In this document: piece after piece, positions 11,049 to 22,382 of the stretch
Layout of the letters: every line of letters starts with the position of its first letter
How positions within the stretch are numbered: the first letter of the stretch is position 1
NCBI GenBank assembly: GCA_037974665.1
Contig: CM075773.1
Span: forward strand, 64,200,763 to 64,264,762
DNA: 64,000 nucleotides
Direction of reading: 5' to 3'
DNA from: Ehretia macrophylla
Lineage: Eukaryota; Streptophyta; Magnoliopsida; Boraginales; Ehretiaceae
Notes under the pieces: model-generated
The model's input: only the letters and a program-made list of their open reading frames with translations
What the model was told of the DNA's origin: nothing
The model's database searches: none
Made by a program: the position numbers and the translations under genes

Positions 11049-11801
11049 TAATAATTTCTTTTGTAAAGTCGCCCGGGTCGGGCTTTTGTAATTTTGCCCA
11101 GGTTGGGCTTGTGTAATCGTTTGTTAACTTAATGAAATGTTTATTTTATTTGTTTTTGCGTTTTGGTCGAGTTTGTACGCGCGTACCTTTCTCTTCGCAA
11201 ATTTTTCTTAAGTAAGTGGGGTCGGACCAATTTAATGGACCATTCAAACTTAAGCGTAATAAACCGAGGTGAACGTGATTAATGAATTATCATCCTAATC
11301 CGAACTAGTTAATTGGGCAACTGTATAATCGTCGCCGACCTGGACTCGTCAGTCCGATTTAAAATTGGTCAAACTAATGTTGACAAATGTTGAGCTCGAG
11401 TTTAGACCCCAAACTAACATACCGACCTGAAGCCGGATTATACCGAGTTGGACCTTAATCCGAACTGGCGAACTAATCAAATTATTATCGATTATACCTG
11501 AGCTAGAACCTTGTCCGAGCTGGTTTACTTGACCATTAGCTCGTGATTAAGCGTGGCCACCACGTTAATCCGAGTTGGTAACAGCTTTGTAGCTGAGACA
11601 AATTGGGCCCGGGTCGGGCATTGCACTGATTTGGTTGCTTGGGCCTGGGTCGGGCGTTGCAATGTTTTACAAAATGTATTGTATTGAATTTGTACATGAA
11701 GTACTCGGGCTCGGGAGCCGATTACAAGCAATGTTTTGGCTTAGGGCCTTAACAAAAGATTTCAGCTCAGGGCTGTTACAAATAATTTCGGCTCGGGGCC
11801 G
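11049..11801. other. Non-coding spacer between antisense gene and integrase
   Basis: The antisense gene and pol converge here. The sequence has many CGAGYTGG- and GGGTCGGGC-like short motifs, including the block near 11606-11660 where GGGTCGGGC repeats, but no frame worth calling. It may hold termination signals for both transcription units; I see no specific one. Confidence 0.5.
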
Positions 11802-12866
11802 TTAGACAAAATACCGCTTCAGGTGTTCCGAGTGCCATGCGTTCTTCAATAGTTTCCCGTTCTTGTCGCGACGGTAGAAGGTCCCGGGTCGGACTTCTTT
11901 CACGACTTCATAGGGTCCCTCCCAGGTCGGGGAGAGCTTGTTTCCAGAGCACGGCAAAAAGATGGCCTTTCTGAGTATGAGGTCGCCAACCTTAATAGGC
12001 TTAGGCTTAACCTGTTTGGCAAAGGCCCTTTGCATGGTAGCTTTGCTGGCCAACATTCTGATTTGAACTTTAGCTCGGAGCTCTTTAGCGAGGTCGAGCT
12101 CTTCACGGATCCGTGCTTCGTTTATTTCTGGGTCACTGTGGAGGGTTCTACTAGTCGGAGACCCGATCTCCACTGGCAGCACCGCTTGAGTGCCGAAGGT
12201 CAGTTCGAAGGGCGATTCTCCCGTTGCCGAGCTGGTGTTGGTTCGCTGAGCCCACAATACTTCGGGAAGAATTGATGCCCATTGGCCCTCTGCTTCCTCC
12301 AGCTTGGTTTTCAGGCCCTGTAAAATGATTTGGTTAGTCCTTTCAACTTGGCCATTACTTTGAGGGTGAGCAATAGATGAAAATCTGAGGTCGATCCCAA
12401 TCTCAGCACATTTGCCTCGAAAGTATGCACTGTCGAATTGCTTGCCGTGGTCAGTGATGATGACCTTTGGCACACCAAATCGGCAAATAATGTTTTTCCA
12501 TACGAAATCCCAGGCTTCCTTTTCTGTTATTCTAACAGCACCTTCAGCCTCGGGCCATTTGGTGAAGTAGTCTACAGCTACGAAGGCGTGCTTCTTTTGG
12601 CCGACACCGGTCGGCAATGGGCCGATGATGTCTAGGCCCCACTGATAGAATGTCCACGGGCTTATCATTACTGTGAGGTCTACCGCAGGCTTCCTCTATA
12701 CATTGGCGAACCTCTGGCAGGTGTCGTACTTTTTTACATATTCTTTGGCATCTTGCTCTAAGGTTGGCCAGAAGTAGCCTTGTCTTAATGCCTTCCGAGC
12801 CAGAGCTTTGCCTCCCAAGTGGTTTCCACATACCCCTTCATGAATCTCACGGAGTACATAGTTTCC
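11802..12866 (-). pseudogene. Tat-type integrase
   Basis: The N-terminal zinc-binding region is read from about 12840 (HEGVCGNHLGG) to 12720, where the last motif reads KKYDTCQRF. The first of the two expected cysteines is Tyr, so the HHCC site is damaged, and a TAG follows at about 12692. The catalytic core is otherwise well preserved from 12668: Asp in VDYFTKWPE, Asp in ITDHGKQFDS and Glu in NGQVERTNQ form the DDE triad. A C-terminal GPY-like domain (WEGPYEVVKEV) follows and the frame ends at 11802. The enzyme would insert element cDNA into the genome; the zinc-site change and the stop make this copy non-functional. Confidence 0.88.
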
Positions 12867-13607
12867 CTATTCGAGTCTAACACATTTCAAGAGAGGCCAA
12901 GTGTAGGCTCTCTTGTAGAGTTGCCCGGCAATTATGACAAACCTTGAGGCCTGTTTCATGAGTTTTCGAGCTGCTTTTTCATCTTCTGGGGTCATACCCC
13001 TCTCCAAGTAGTCCACGATTGATTTGGTCCAATCTGGGCTTAGATTGAGCTCGGCTACGGCTTGCACCCCGAACTGAATACTAGGTTCGGATATTTCTTC
13101 CACATGGACCAGTGCAGGTCGGCTCTCGCCCAAGGCCAACCTAGACAGGGCGTCAGCCTTCATATTCTCTTCCCTAGGAATCTGCTGTATCGTGAACCTT
13201 CTGAGCGCTGAGGTCAAATCCTTGACTCTGTTGAGGTAGGCCAGTATGGTACAGTCCTTGGCTTCGAACTCTCCTGATATCTGACTAGAAACCAATTGAG
13301 AGTCGGTGCTCAGGTCGACTGTCTGTGCCCCGAGCTGAGCTGCAATTTTCAGTCCAGCAATCACCGCTTCGTATTCTGCTTCATTGTTGGACGCCGAAAA
13401 GGTGAACTTCAGGGAGTATTGGTGCTCATGCCGGGTTGGGTCGAGGATGACCACCCCAGCTCCGCTTCCGGACTTCCCTGAGGCCCCATCCACGTGGACC
13501 TTCCACACGTCCCCAGGGTCGTGCTCTGCTTGGCCAGTGTATTCTACAACAAAGTCCGCGATGGCTTGGGCTTTGATGGCTGTCCTGGGCTGGTAGGTGA
13601 TGTCGAA
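12867..13607 (-). pseudogene. Second (archaeal-type) RNase H of the Tat element
   Basis: The frame contains HVDGASGKSGSGAG, NNEAEYEAVIAG, STDSQLV and KADALSRLA, giving the D-E-D-D metal-binding set of an RNase H of the RVT_3 (archaeal-like) type. It lies between the original RNase H and integrase, the known arrangement in Tat elements, where this extra domain was acquired. It is separated from the preceding domain by an in-frame TAA at about 13605-13607 and from integrase by a TAG. A stretch from 13605 to 13509 links it to the upstream part of pol without an ATG. Confidence 0.85.
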
Positions 13608-13985
13608 TTAACTCAGCTCAAGTGCCAATTTCAGTAGCCTGCCCGACGCCTCTGGCTTGTGCATGATGGACTTGAGCAGGGCATCCGTCATGACCTTAAC
13701 TGGATGAGCATCAAAGTATGGCTTCAACTTTCTTGCCGCTGTGATGAGCGCGAGGGTGAGTTTTTCCAAGGAGGAGTATCTCACCTCGGCCCCTTGCAAG
13801 GTTTTGCTAACATAATAGACCGGCTTCTGCTCCTTTCCTTCTTCTTGGACTAGTGCCGCCTCCACTGTTGTTCCCAAGCATGCTAAGTATAGTACCAGCT
13901 CCTCCCCCACCTCAGGTCGGGATAACAGGGGTGGCGAAGTTAGATACCTTTTTAGCTCTTGGAAGGCGTTATGCCATTCCGTAGT
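13608..13985 (-). pseudogene. Original RNase H region of the Tat element
   Basis: LYLACLGTTVEAALVQEEG, KPVYYVSKTL and EKLTLALITAARKLKPYF mark the degenerate RNase H/connection region that follows RT in Ty3/gypsy elements. It begins after a TGA at about 13986 and ends at a TAA at 13608. In related elements both positions are coding, so the two stops are secondary. Confidence 0.8.
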
Positions 13986-15145
13986 TCATTCAAAATTCTT
14001 AGGATTCTTCAATATTTTGAACAAATGAGCACACTTGTCAGCTGACCTGGACATGAATCTGCTCAACGCTGCGACCTTGCCCACGAGCACCTGGACGTCC
14101 TTCACGCAGGTTGGTAGCGCCAGGTCAAGTATCGCCTGAACTTTCTTTGGGTTAGCTTCTATTCCCCGGGCTGTGACCATGAAACCCAAAAACTTTCCTG
14201 CCTTGACGCTGAATGCGCACTTTTCCGGGTTCAGTTTTATCCCAAAGTGCTCCATTACGGCGAAGGCTTCAGCCAGGTCGGCTACATGGTCTTCCGCCCT
14301 TCTGCTCTTGACCAACATGTCATCTACATAGATTTCCATATTCCGGCCAATCTGATTTTTGAAGACCTTGTTCACCATCCGAGTGTAGGTAGCTCCAGCA
14401 TTCTTGAGGCCAAAAGGCATGACCTCATAGTAGTAGAGTCCTTTATCGGTGGTGAAGGCGGTCTTCTCTTTGTCTCCGGGAGCCATCTTGATTTGATTAT
14501 AGCCTTTGAAGGCATCCATGAAAGAGAGTAGCTCGAATCCGGAGGTGGCGTCCACCATCTGATCGATCCGTGATAGGGGAAAGCAGTCCTTAGGGCAGGC
14601 TTTGTTGAGGTCGGTGAAGTCAATACACAGTCTCCATCCACCCGAGGACTTAGTCACCAGCACCACATTGGATAACCAGGTTGGGTACTGTATTTCCTTT
14701 ATGTGGCCGGCGTCCACTAACTTGTCCACCTCTTCTGCTATGATTTGTTGCTTATCATAATGGAAGTGTTTGCGCTTTTGCTTTACCGGATAGTGATTTG
14801 GGTCGGCATTCAGGTGATGCTCAATCACATCCGGGTCAATACCTGTCATTCAGAGGCAGACCAGGCAAATATATGTTTATTCTTTAGAAGAAATTGGCTT
14901 ATACATTTCTTGAGGTTGGCAGAGAGTTCACTCCCAATCTTTGCTCTCTTGGTTTCATTAGAGAGCTCCACCTCCTGAAAGTCTTCAGCTGGGCTTCCTC
15001 TCTTAGCATCTCTCTTTTCTTCGGGCAGATCTGGTCCCCAGCCGACCTGATATTTGGGTCGGAGTGAGTTTTCATAACATTCCCGAGCTGAGAGCTGGGC
15101 TCCGCGAATGGTGGCCACACCGCCCGGGGTCGGGAATTTCAGGGC
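13986..15145 (-). pseudogene. Tat-type reverse transcriptase
   Basis: The N-terminal linker (about 15145-14850) ends in HIFAWSAS, which normally runs into MxGIDP. Here a one-base loss shifts the frame at about 14848. From 14849 to 13986 the RT palm is open: CIDFTDLNKACPKD, the motif A aspartate in FMDAFKGYNQ, MPFGLKNAGATY, and the motif C YVDD near 14330. Primer-grip and thumb sequences follow. A TGA where related elements have Trp ends the frame after PKNFE. It would copy element RNA into DNA, but the frameshift and stop disable it. Confidence 0.9.
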
Positions 15146-15562
15146 CTAGTGGTAAATTGAGGGGATGACCCTGAAGTGATTGAGTGTCACCCGGCCTAAG
15201 ATCCCATTGTAAGTAGAGTTACAGTCCATCACAATGAAGTTGGCTTGCATCGACACCCATTTATCCCCATCTACCAGCTTCAGCGGGAGGTTGATGACCC
15301 CTTCGGCTCGGTGGGACTGCCCGGTGAAACCCGCTAAAGTACCCCTTAATGACCTGAGTCTGCTCCTGTCCAACCCCATTTGCTCAAAAGCGCTGAGGAA
15401 TAAGACTTCTGCCGAGCTCCCAGTGTCCACCATCAACCTCTTGACAGTAAAGTTGGCTATTTCAGCGTTGATCACCAGTGGGTCGTCATGAGGCAATATC
15501 ACCCCCTCCAAGTCTTCTGAGGAGAAGGTGAGCTCCTCCATCTTCGGGGCTGATCCCCGCAT
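15146..15562 (-). pseudogene. Aspartic protease region of the Tat element
   Basis: The active-site motif DTGSSAEVLF lies mid-frame, followed by the flap-side LRSLRGTLAGFTG and NGILGRVTLN, as in Ty3/gypsy proteases. A TAG after IPSIYH at 15143-15145 cuts it from RT. No ATG start is expected because the domain is part of a polyprotein, so the left-hand boundary is approximate. Confidence 0.85.
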
Positions 15563-17085
15563 TGATCCATACTCCCTCCTAGCACGAACGTAGCCCTTCG
15601 TGCCTGCTCAGGTTTCTCCTCCTGACGCCAGTCCTCCTGCAATGGTCTCAATCACAGCTAAGCGTCCGCCCCTAGTCTGGCGCCTGGGTGGACTCCTCTC
15701 CCTATCCCTTTGTTCGGGATTCCGGGTCGGTTGCGGATCTACATATCTCCGGAGGTGGCCTCAGGCTATCAGTACCTCAATCTCCTGCTTTAAGTCTTTG
15801 CACTCTTCGGTGGTATGGCCTTAGTCTATATGGTAGCGGCAATACTTGGTTTTATTGCGCTTATCGGGTCGGCCTTTCATCCTCGGAGCTGGAGGTAGGT
15901 GGTTCTGGTGTTGGATCTCCATCAGGATCTGTTCCCTCGTGGTGTTAAGGGGAATGAACATAGTGAACCGGGGGTTCTGCTTGGGCTGTTGAGGCTGCTT
16001 GCCTCGGTCGTTTTGGACTTTACCCCCAGGTTGGGCTCGGGAGGTCTCTCCCTTTTTGTTGGCTTTCTTCTCCTTGTCATCATCCTTCTTTGCCTAATTG
16101 ATTTTTTCCGAGTGTATGTACCCTTCTGCTCATACCATCAGCTCGGATACAGTGTCCACGGGGTCGATTGCCAGAGAGGACGTGAGGGGGCCCGACTTGA
16201 GCCCACTCTGGTAAGCCATCAAGGCCATGGAGTCCTCCAGGTTGGGAATTCGGAGGGACTCTTCATTGAATCTGGCCGTGTAAGCCCTCATACTTTCCCC
16301 TCTATGCTGCTTCACCAGCAGCAATGTAGAAGTATGGCGGGTGGCGCGCTGGCTTCCCGCAAAGCGGGACAGGAAAGCCTCAGCCAGCTGGTGAAAACTT
16401 GCGATTGAACTAGGACGAAGTTTTTGGAACCAACCAAGGCATTGCCAACCAGGGTGGTCGGGAATGTCTTCGCCTTCATGAGATCTGGCATGTCATGCAA
16501 AGTCAGGTGGTGATCAAAATTAAACAGGTGGCTGGCTAGGTCTCTATCTCCGTTGTATACGGCCAGGTTGGGCATACGGTTGCCGGTGGATAGTGGCATG
16601 GCCAGTACCTCGGGGGAGAGTGGGCTTACGCCGAGCTGGTTAATGACCTTAGCTATGGCAGCTGCGGTCTTGGCCTGCTCGGGGTCGGCTTGAGCCACCC
16701 GTTTACCTCTCGCCACGTCGGGTCTCACCACCAGCTCCAGGAAGCCCTCTTCGTCCTGAGTCCGTTTTCGCCTTGAGTCAGGGATGTGGAATTGCGGACG
16801 CGAGGGCCGCGGCATAGCTTCTCGCGGAGCCAGGGGGCCTTCAGCTAGCCGGGCTACCTGCTCCTTAAATTCCTCGAACATCCTCAGCATCATCCTTATC
16901 TCCTGTGACAGGCTGGAGTTGGGATCTTCTTCTGCTGTGGGGTTGGTATGAGTGGCTAAGTGTATACGTTGGCTCGTTCCAACGTCGGCTTGGGTTAGGT
17001 TTTGGTTAGGCACCTGCGTGGTTTCGAGGTCCCCTTCCGGGTTGGGCGAATCCTCTACCGGTGTGCTGTGGCTTCTAGGTTGCAC
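15563..17085 (-). pseudogene. Tat-type gag
   Basis: The first ATG downstream of the PBS is at 17085. The capsid-type region (SHLFNFDHHLTLHD, MKAKTFPTTL) is open to about 16430, where the frame shifts. The homologous reading then continues through LLVKQHRGESMRAYTARF in another frame to 16130. A zinc-knuckle-like segment (KYCRYH..GHTTEEC) with neighbouring stops is seen around 15850-15780. At least one frameshift and several stops separate the pieces. Gag would form the cytoplasmic particle. Confidence 0.82.
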
Positions 17086-17138
17086 GATAATGGTTTCTCA
17101 ATGGGTGGTGAAGAGAGTTATAAAAGAACTCGTCATTT

Positions 17139-17154
17139 CCCACAGACGGCGCCA
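17139..17154 (-). other. Primer binding site of the gypsy element
   Basis: On the minus strand TGGCGCCGTCTGTGGG starts three bases inside the right LTR. TGGCGCC-type primer sites are usual in the Tat/Athila branch. Confidence 0.8.
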
Positions 17155-17157
17155 AAC

Positions 17158-17634
17158 TGTCGAGGTCGAAAACCTCACAGTTGAAGTTGGGAGCTACTTG
17201 CACCGAGCTGGACTTTTCAGGTCGGCCTCCGAGCTGTACTTTCCGGGTCGGCTACCAGACCTGCACAAGGAAAAGAAGGAAAAGGCGGGGTGATGACCCG
17301 GATTTTCCCTTCGAGCGTGCGAATGATTAGTATGTCCGAGCTGGCAAGGTAGCTGAGAGCATTTAATAACGAGTTACCTCCTTAAATGAAGGGGTAGAGC
17401 TCTATTTATACTAAATTCGGATCTGACGGCATTTAATGCGGTGCAGCTTTATGTCCCATCAAGACTTTATGTCCCATCAGGGCAGCTGGCACTGAGGTCG
17501 GGGTTCTCCGGGGTCGGGGTGAAGTTGGATCAGCATTCGGGATGGGTATTAGCTGAATGGGTTCGGCTTGGCTCGGATTAGCCCGCCTCAGCTCGGTTTG
17601 GGCATCTTACCTCAGCTCGGGATCCCCCTCGTCA
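17158..17634 (-). repeat. Right LTR (5' LTR of the minus-strand gypsy element)
   Basis: 477 bp with the same ends as 7840-8316. It is followed by the TSD GTATA and then by the third piece of the giant solo LTR. Confidence 0.95.
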
Positions 17635-17858
17635 GTATATTTAAATTTCTTTTGCTATTAGTTGTGAATGGTTAATGGAATAGCCGAGCACTAGTGTTTA
17701 ATTCTTAATAAGTTAACACTTATAGTTTTAGCGATAATCATTTAAAGAACAAGAATATTTTCGAAGTACCTATTTAGCTAAGATACATTTTATTCCAGAA
17801 ACTATAAGTGCTATTTAATTTTATTATCAGTTACTGCGTTTATAACCTGTGTCATATA

Positions 17859-20800
17859 TGTAACGCCCCGATCCCTTACGAAACCGGGACCTCTATTAAT
17901 CATACTATCCTTAACCCAATTCTAAATTCCGAGCACGAAATTTAAGGAAAAACGAACGGAATTTTCCCTATTTATATTACTATCTAGAAACCTGCAATGA
18001 ACAACATACAACTATAAGACCATAATCTACAACCTCAATCCATTTCATCCTTCAACTTCACCACTTCACATTCTGCATTAAGATCATCCAGCCACAACTT
18101 AGCAAAAGTTCATCATACAAGCATGTCAAACATAATTATTGATATTTTAAGTCTAAATCCATTTATCTTACCACTCCAATATTATTTATTTAATTTTTTT
18201 TTATATTTTAAGTCTTCCAATCGATTCCTATTTCATCCACACAAGCATGCAAGTCAACTAGATAATAAAGTAAAACAATATAAGTTATTACAAATCACTA
18301 GCACCTAACCATCACTCAAGACTAAAACTTTAATATTACATTTCTTAAGATAACACAAATACATACATAACCGTAAGGTCTCAAATAGTATACAAGCATA
18401 TCATGTACACATTCTTCCTTGTTCTACACACTGATGGATCTGGTAGGCCACACAGGAGGCAATCCCATATCCAGCTTTTCCTGGGACATGTTGAAAAGAG
18501 GAGTGAGCAACATAGTTGCTCAGCGAGGGAGGTGATGCAGCATACCGGGAAAATGTTTTCATGAGATGCAACAAAGATAACCCATAAATATCACAATTAA
18601 GCAAGCTAATGAAACAAGTAGTTACACACTTTATAAAATGATATGGTTCAACTCTTTGTCTTCCATCTCGAACCACGAACCACGATCTTCAACCAAATAC
18701 TGGTAAATCCCTTATTCCTCCAAATGGGGTACTCCGGATGTATCCCGATCTTACGACCCATTTTTTCCGAGGTAGGTCTGTATGCCCCAACAAGGTGAAC
18801 CATGCCTCTGGGGTAGGGGAGTATGTCTCAACGAGAAAGGGAATAGGCACCATGGTAGTCGAGAGGGCACGGCAAGCCCGATGTCGCCCGTGTTTCTCGA
18901 TACTACCATGTTTGAAAAGGTTGTGCAACCCCGAATCAAGTTCACGAGAGCCAAGAATATCACATATCACATAAGAGGAACGACAAAGTCGGCCGCCCTC
19001 GCAGTTAATCACAATATTAACCATTAAACATGTAATAACTATATAAATACAAAAGAGACAAATAACATAATTTTCTACAAACTCTTCAACTAGCTTGGTT
19101 ACACCTTAGATGAACATTTAAAACACCTAACAATCATCTACAAGCTCATACAAGTACAAAGACATCCAATTCTTACATTTTCCCCTTTGATCACAAGGCA
19201 ATTCTTCTTCTAAATGAAAATCAGGGCCTCAATTCTATAACCAATCATACTACACTCCTGAGGATACCAAAAGACACCTATCTAAGCCTTAAAATCCCAC
19301 TTTGGAGACAAAAGCTCGGGAAGGCCCCGAGTAGGTTTGAACTACAACTACCTTAATCGGACCCCAATTTAACGCAACGAAAGTACCAAAAGGGCTTCCA
19401 TGCCCCAAGGACACCTAATCTAAAGTCCAAATGTGCCCGGACTACATTTCGCAAAAAATCCCCTTTTTAAAAGTTAGCTAATTTGCATTTTAACTCAAAT
19501 TTGGGCAAATTAACTACACGTGAGCATTTAACTAGTTCCAAATACATCTAAAGCACCTAAGTGAAGTATCAATTCGTTCCAAATACCAACCTAAAGCCAA
19601 ACCCTAATTTTTGTCACTATTCATCATCTCTTTTGTGATATCAAGCTGTCAACCATGGAGTTAGCCATTTAACTATAGTCTATACAACATGTAAAACATG
19701 TATAATACAACATTTAAGCATTTCTATAGCCATAATCAACAAATCACAAAATTATAAAAGTTGATACAAACTATAAACTAAATTAAATGCAAACTCCCTC
19801 ACCTTAAATAGCTAGGAAATGGAAGGAATTAACTTGAAGACACCTTGGATCATGCTAAAAATGGTTGAGAATTGAAGACAACTCAAGGCCTAGCTCAAAT
19901 AGTGCCTCATGATTTTGATGTTGCTGTTGTCGTTTCTTTTTCCTTCTATTTTGGTAAAATGCTATGACTTTAGTTTAATATACTATATAAGTCTATGATC
20001 ATATATCAATTGCCTACAAGGCCTTAGCTTGGATCCATTTTCTTTTCCTTCCCTAGACTGGGCCGAAGGTCCACTTGTTTTTTTTCTTCTTTCTTTCTTT
20101 TGTTTTGTTTTTCCTTAGCCATAATATATAAGTATGCATATGCTAAGTAAATAAATGACCTACTAATGGTTTGGGCTTCGATTAAATATAGTTGGGCTAT
20201 AAAAACTAAGTAGAAACTAATATAAATACTATAGGCCCAAAGTAATTAAAATAATACTATTCACTCGAGGACACTAAAAAAAAATATTTATTTTACTCAC
20301 GCTCGGGACATGAAATGCGCATTCTAACAATGAACGAACATATTATAAATGAGGTGTAATAAAAGAAAATTTTCAAATTTGGAAAAATAATACAGTTTAA
20401 AATATTACCCGGGTTCAGGCCAAACTTTAAAATTTAAGACATATAAAAACAAATAAGATCAAATAAAGGGAAATTAAGTCAAATATACATACATAATAAT
20501 AAAATATAATAAATTAAAAGTCTCTTTGGGCTCAAAAAAACCGAGTCAATTAATTATAAACAAGTAATAAATATAAGATAATCATTTCTGGTAATTAGGT
20601 GAAATTCAGATAAATACATTTATTATTAAAAATGTTAAGATAGCCTGTTCAAGTTCGGGCCAAATAAATAGATATTTTTACTAAAAATAATAAGCCAGTT
20701 CCTTCGGGTCTGGGAAATGTAAATAAATATAATTTTTAAAATAATAAACTAGCTCGTTCAGATCCGGGCCAGGGCTTCCCGTTTGAACAGTATGATAAAT

Positions 20801-21216
20801 TAATTTAAAGACATGTAAAACAATTTTAAATAATTAAAATAATAGAATAAGTGTCCCGGACAAATTTTTTAGATATAAATTAAATAAATACAAATAATGA
20901 AAGTAATAAATTAATGACTTTATGTAAATCAATTAAATATAATTTAAATAAATACAAATGATGTTAATAATAAAAATAATTATTCCCGGGTTCGATGCTT
21001 CACATTAAAATAGTGAAATTAAATTATTTTAAATTGTTAGTAAAAAAAATTCTAATAAATACAATAATAAAATAATTATTTCAGGAAAGCCAATTAAATA
21101 TAATTTAAGTGAATGCAACAGTTATCGTGCCACGTTTTTTCAAGAATGGTGCAATTTAATAAAGTGAATATATGCAAATTAATAAAATATCTATATGCTA
21201 GGTCTGGGTCGTCACA
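17859..21216 (-). repeat. Left 3.36 kb LTR (3' LTR)
   Basis: Ends TGTAACGCCCCG and GGGTCGTCACA. Landmarks in order are GAAACCTGCAA, TTGCTCAGCGAGGGA (near 18514), GAACCACGAACCACGATC (near 18670), GGGGTACTCCGGATG (near 18726), CTCCCTCACC (near 19795) and a pyrimidine tract (near 20078). Open frames inside it, such as those around 18690-19030, are mirrored on both strands and show no domain. Confidence 0.93.
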
Positions 21217-21231
21217 CTCTCCCCTCCTTAT
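21217..21231 (-). other. Polypurine tract of the giant-LTR element
   Basis: On the minus strand AAGGAGGGGAGAG lies directly before the LTR that starts TGTGACGACCC. Confidence 0.8.
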
Positions 21232-22366
21232 AAAAATTGCGTCCTCGCAATTTCTCATTTTAAGTGAACTCGTATGCATCTTGAACAATTTGGATAAGAA
21301 GCTCGAACGCGAATACCACCGATAACGCCAAGGAAGTTTATTAGATAAGCATCTTAAATAAGAACTTCAAAGTAATATGCCAAGAAGAATACACACACAT
21401 GTGCCGAAGAAACACCGACAGAAACTTTAGTAGGTTATTAAAGGAAATACTAGGCAAGAAATCTTGCAATAAGGGTGCCAAATAAAGGCTCCGAATAAGA
21501 ATACCAATCTAGAAGTCTGAGTAAGAATCCTTCTGACTAGGAACACCACATAAGAATTCCCAATGTGATTGTTGTATAAGAGTTCCAAAGAAGTAATCCA
21601 AATGCGAATATCAAAGAAAATACCAAATATTATTGAATAAGAACTCACAGTTGGAATGCCGAGATAGATTACCAATTAAAATCCCCAAAGAAAATCCCAA
21701 GCCTGTTTCTCGAAGTACTTCTTATTGATCTCAAATATGTACTACAATCAGCTCTATTGGTCCACATCTTCAGAAAACCCAATTCTGGTCATCTCTATAG
21801 GGGATAGTTTACTTACCAATTCAACGGGTAATGGATGCATGCAATTGAGATTATACAAGGTGAACTTCTTATAGCATGTACATACTATGTGATAAAATTT
21901 CACAGGTTATACAACTATCACACATGCTCAAGGAATACTTTAGATTACTTATGCAATTATGAACTATACTAGAAACCAATAACACTTAGTTTTGATTAGC
22001 AAGTAATCCTGTTACTCACAATAACTTAGTTCACAGAATTTAAACACATGTATTGCTACTAATAGTTGAAGCAAGTAGTTATTCATAAAATCACTTGGAT
22101 GTACACATAATCATATAAGCACACATATCATATAAGTTTCACTTATATCACAAAAAGGTCACATAGGTGCACACCAAATCACATAACACAACATACGTAT
22201 CACACAATCCTCATACATTACACAAATAAGTCACATAAGATACACTTACATTCAAGACATACAGGTCATACATAACACTCTATCCACGTAACACACTTTA
22301 CAAGCACAAGATCAATGGTCATTACCCAATAGGTCGAAGATCATTTCCCGGCTAAGAGCTAACTAA

Positions 22367-22378
22367 GCTCTGATACCA
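22367..22378 (-). other. Primer binding site (Met-tRNA type)
   Basis: Minus-strand TGGTATCAGAGC, complementary to the 3' end of initiator Met-tRNA, lies four bases inside the right LTR. Confidence 0.88.
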
Positions 22379-22382
22379 CCTC

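Larger units (their letters stand above)
7840..17634 (-). mobile_element. Ty3/gypsy retrotransposon, Tat-type, complete but decayed, TSD GTATA
   Basis: Two 477-bp LTRs bound a 9.8 kb element with GTATA at 7835-7839 and 17635-17639. On the minus strand the order is PBS, gag, protease, RT, RNase H, a second RNase H, integrase, then a long region before the 3' LTR that carries a gene in the opposite direction. Two RNase H domains and an extra antisense ORF between integrase and the 3' LTR are established traits of the Tat lineage. Stops and frameshifts are spread through gag, pol and the antisense gene, so the copy cannot make a complete polyprotein. The two LTRs differ at roughly two to three dozen positions by eye, many of them C/T or G/A. 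Confidence 0.93.
21217..22382 (-). other. Short internal domain of the giant-LTR element
   Basis: 1166 bp between PPT and PBS. From about 21350 to 21700 it is built of a loose repeated motif around AAGAATACCAA / ATAAGAATTCC every 20-30 bp. The remainder is AT-rich. The longest frame (82 codons, 21427-21675 minus) simply reads through this repeat and has no recognisable domain. Confidence 0.75.

Noticed and set aside
18689-19027. Mutually antisense frames of 70-111 codons, repeated at 23273-23582
   Set aside because: Both copies are in the giant LTRs and open frames occur on both strands at the same place. This fits a conserved non-coding block, not a gene.
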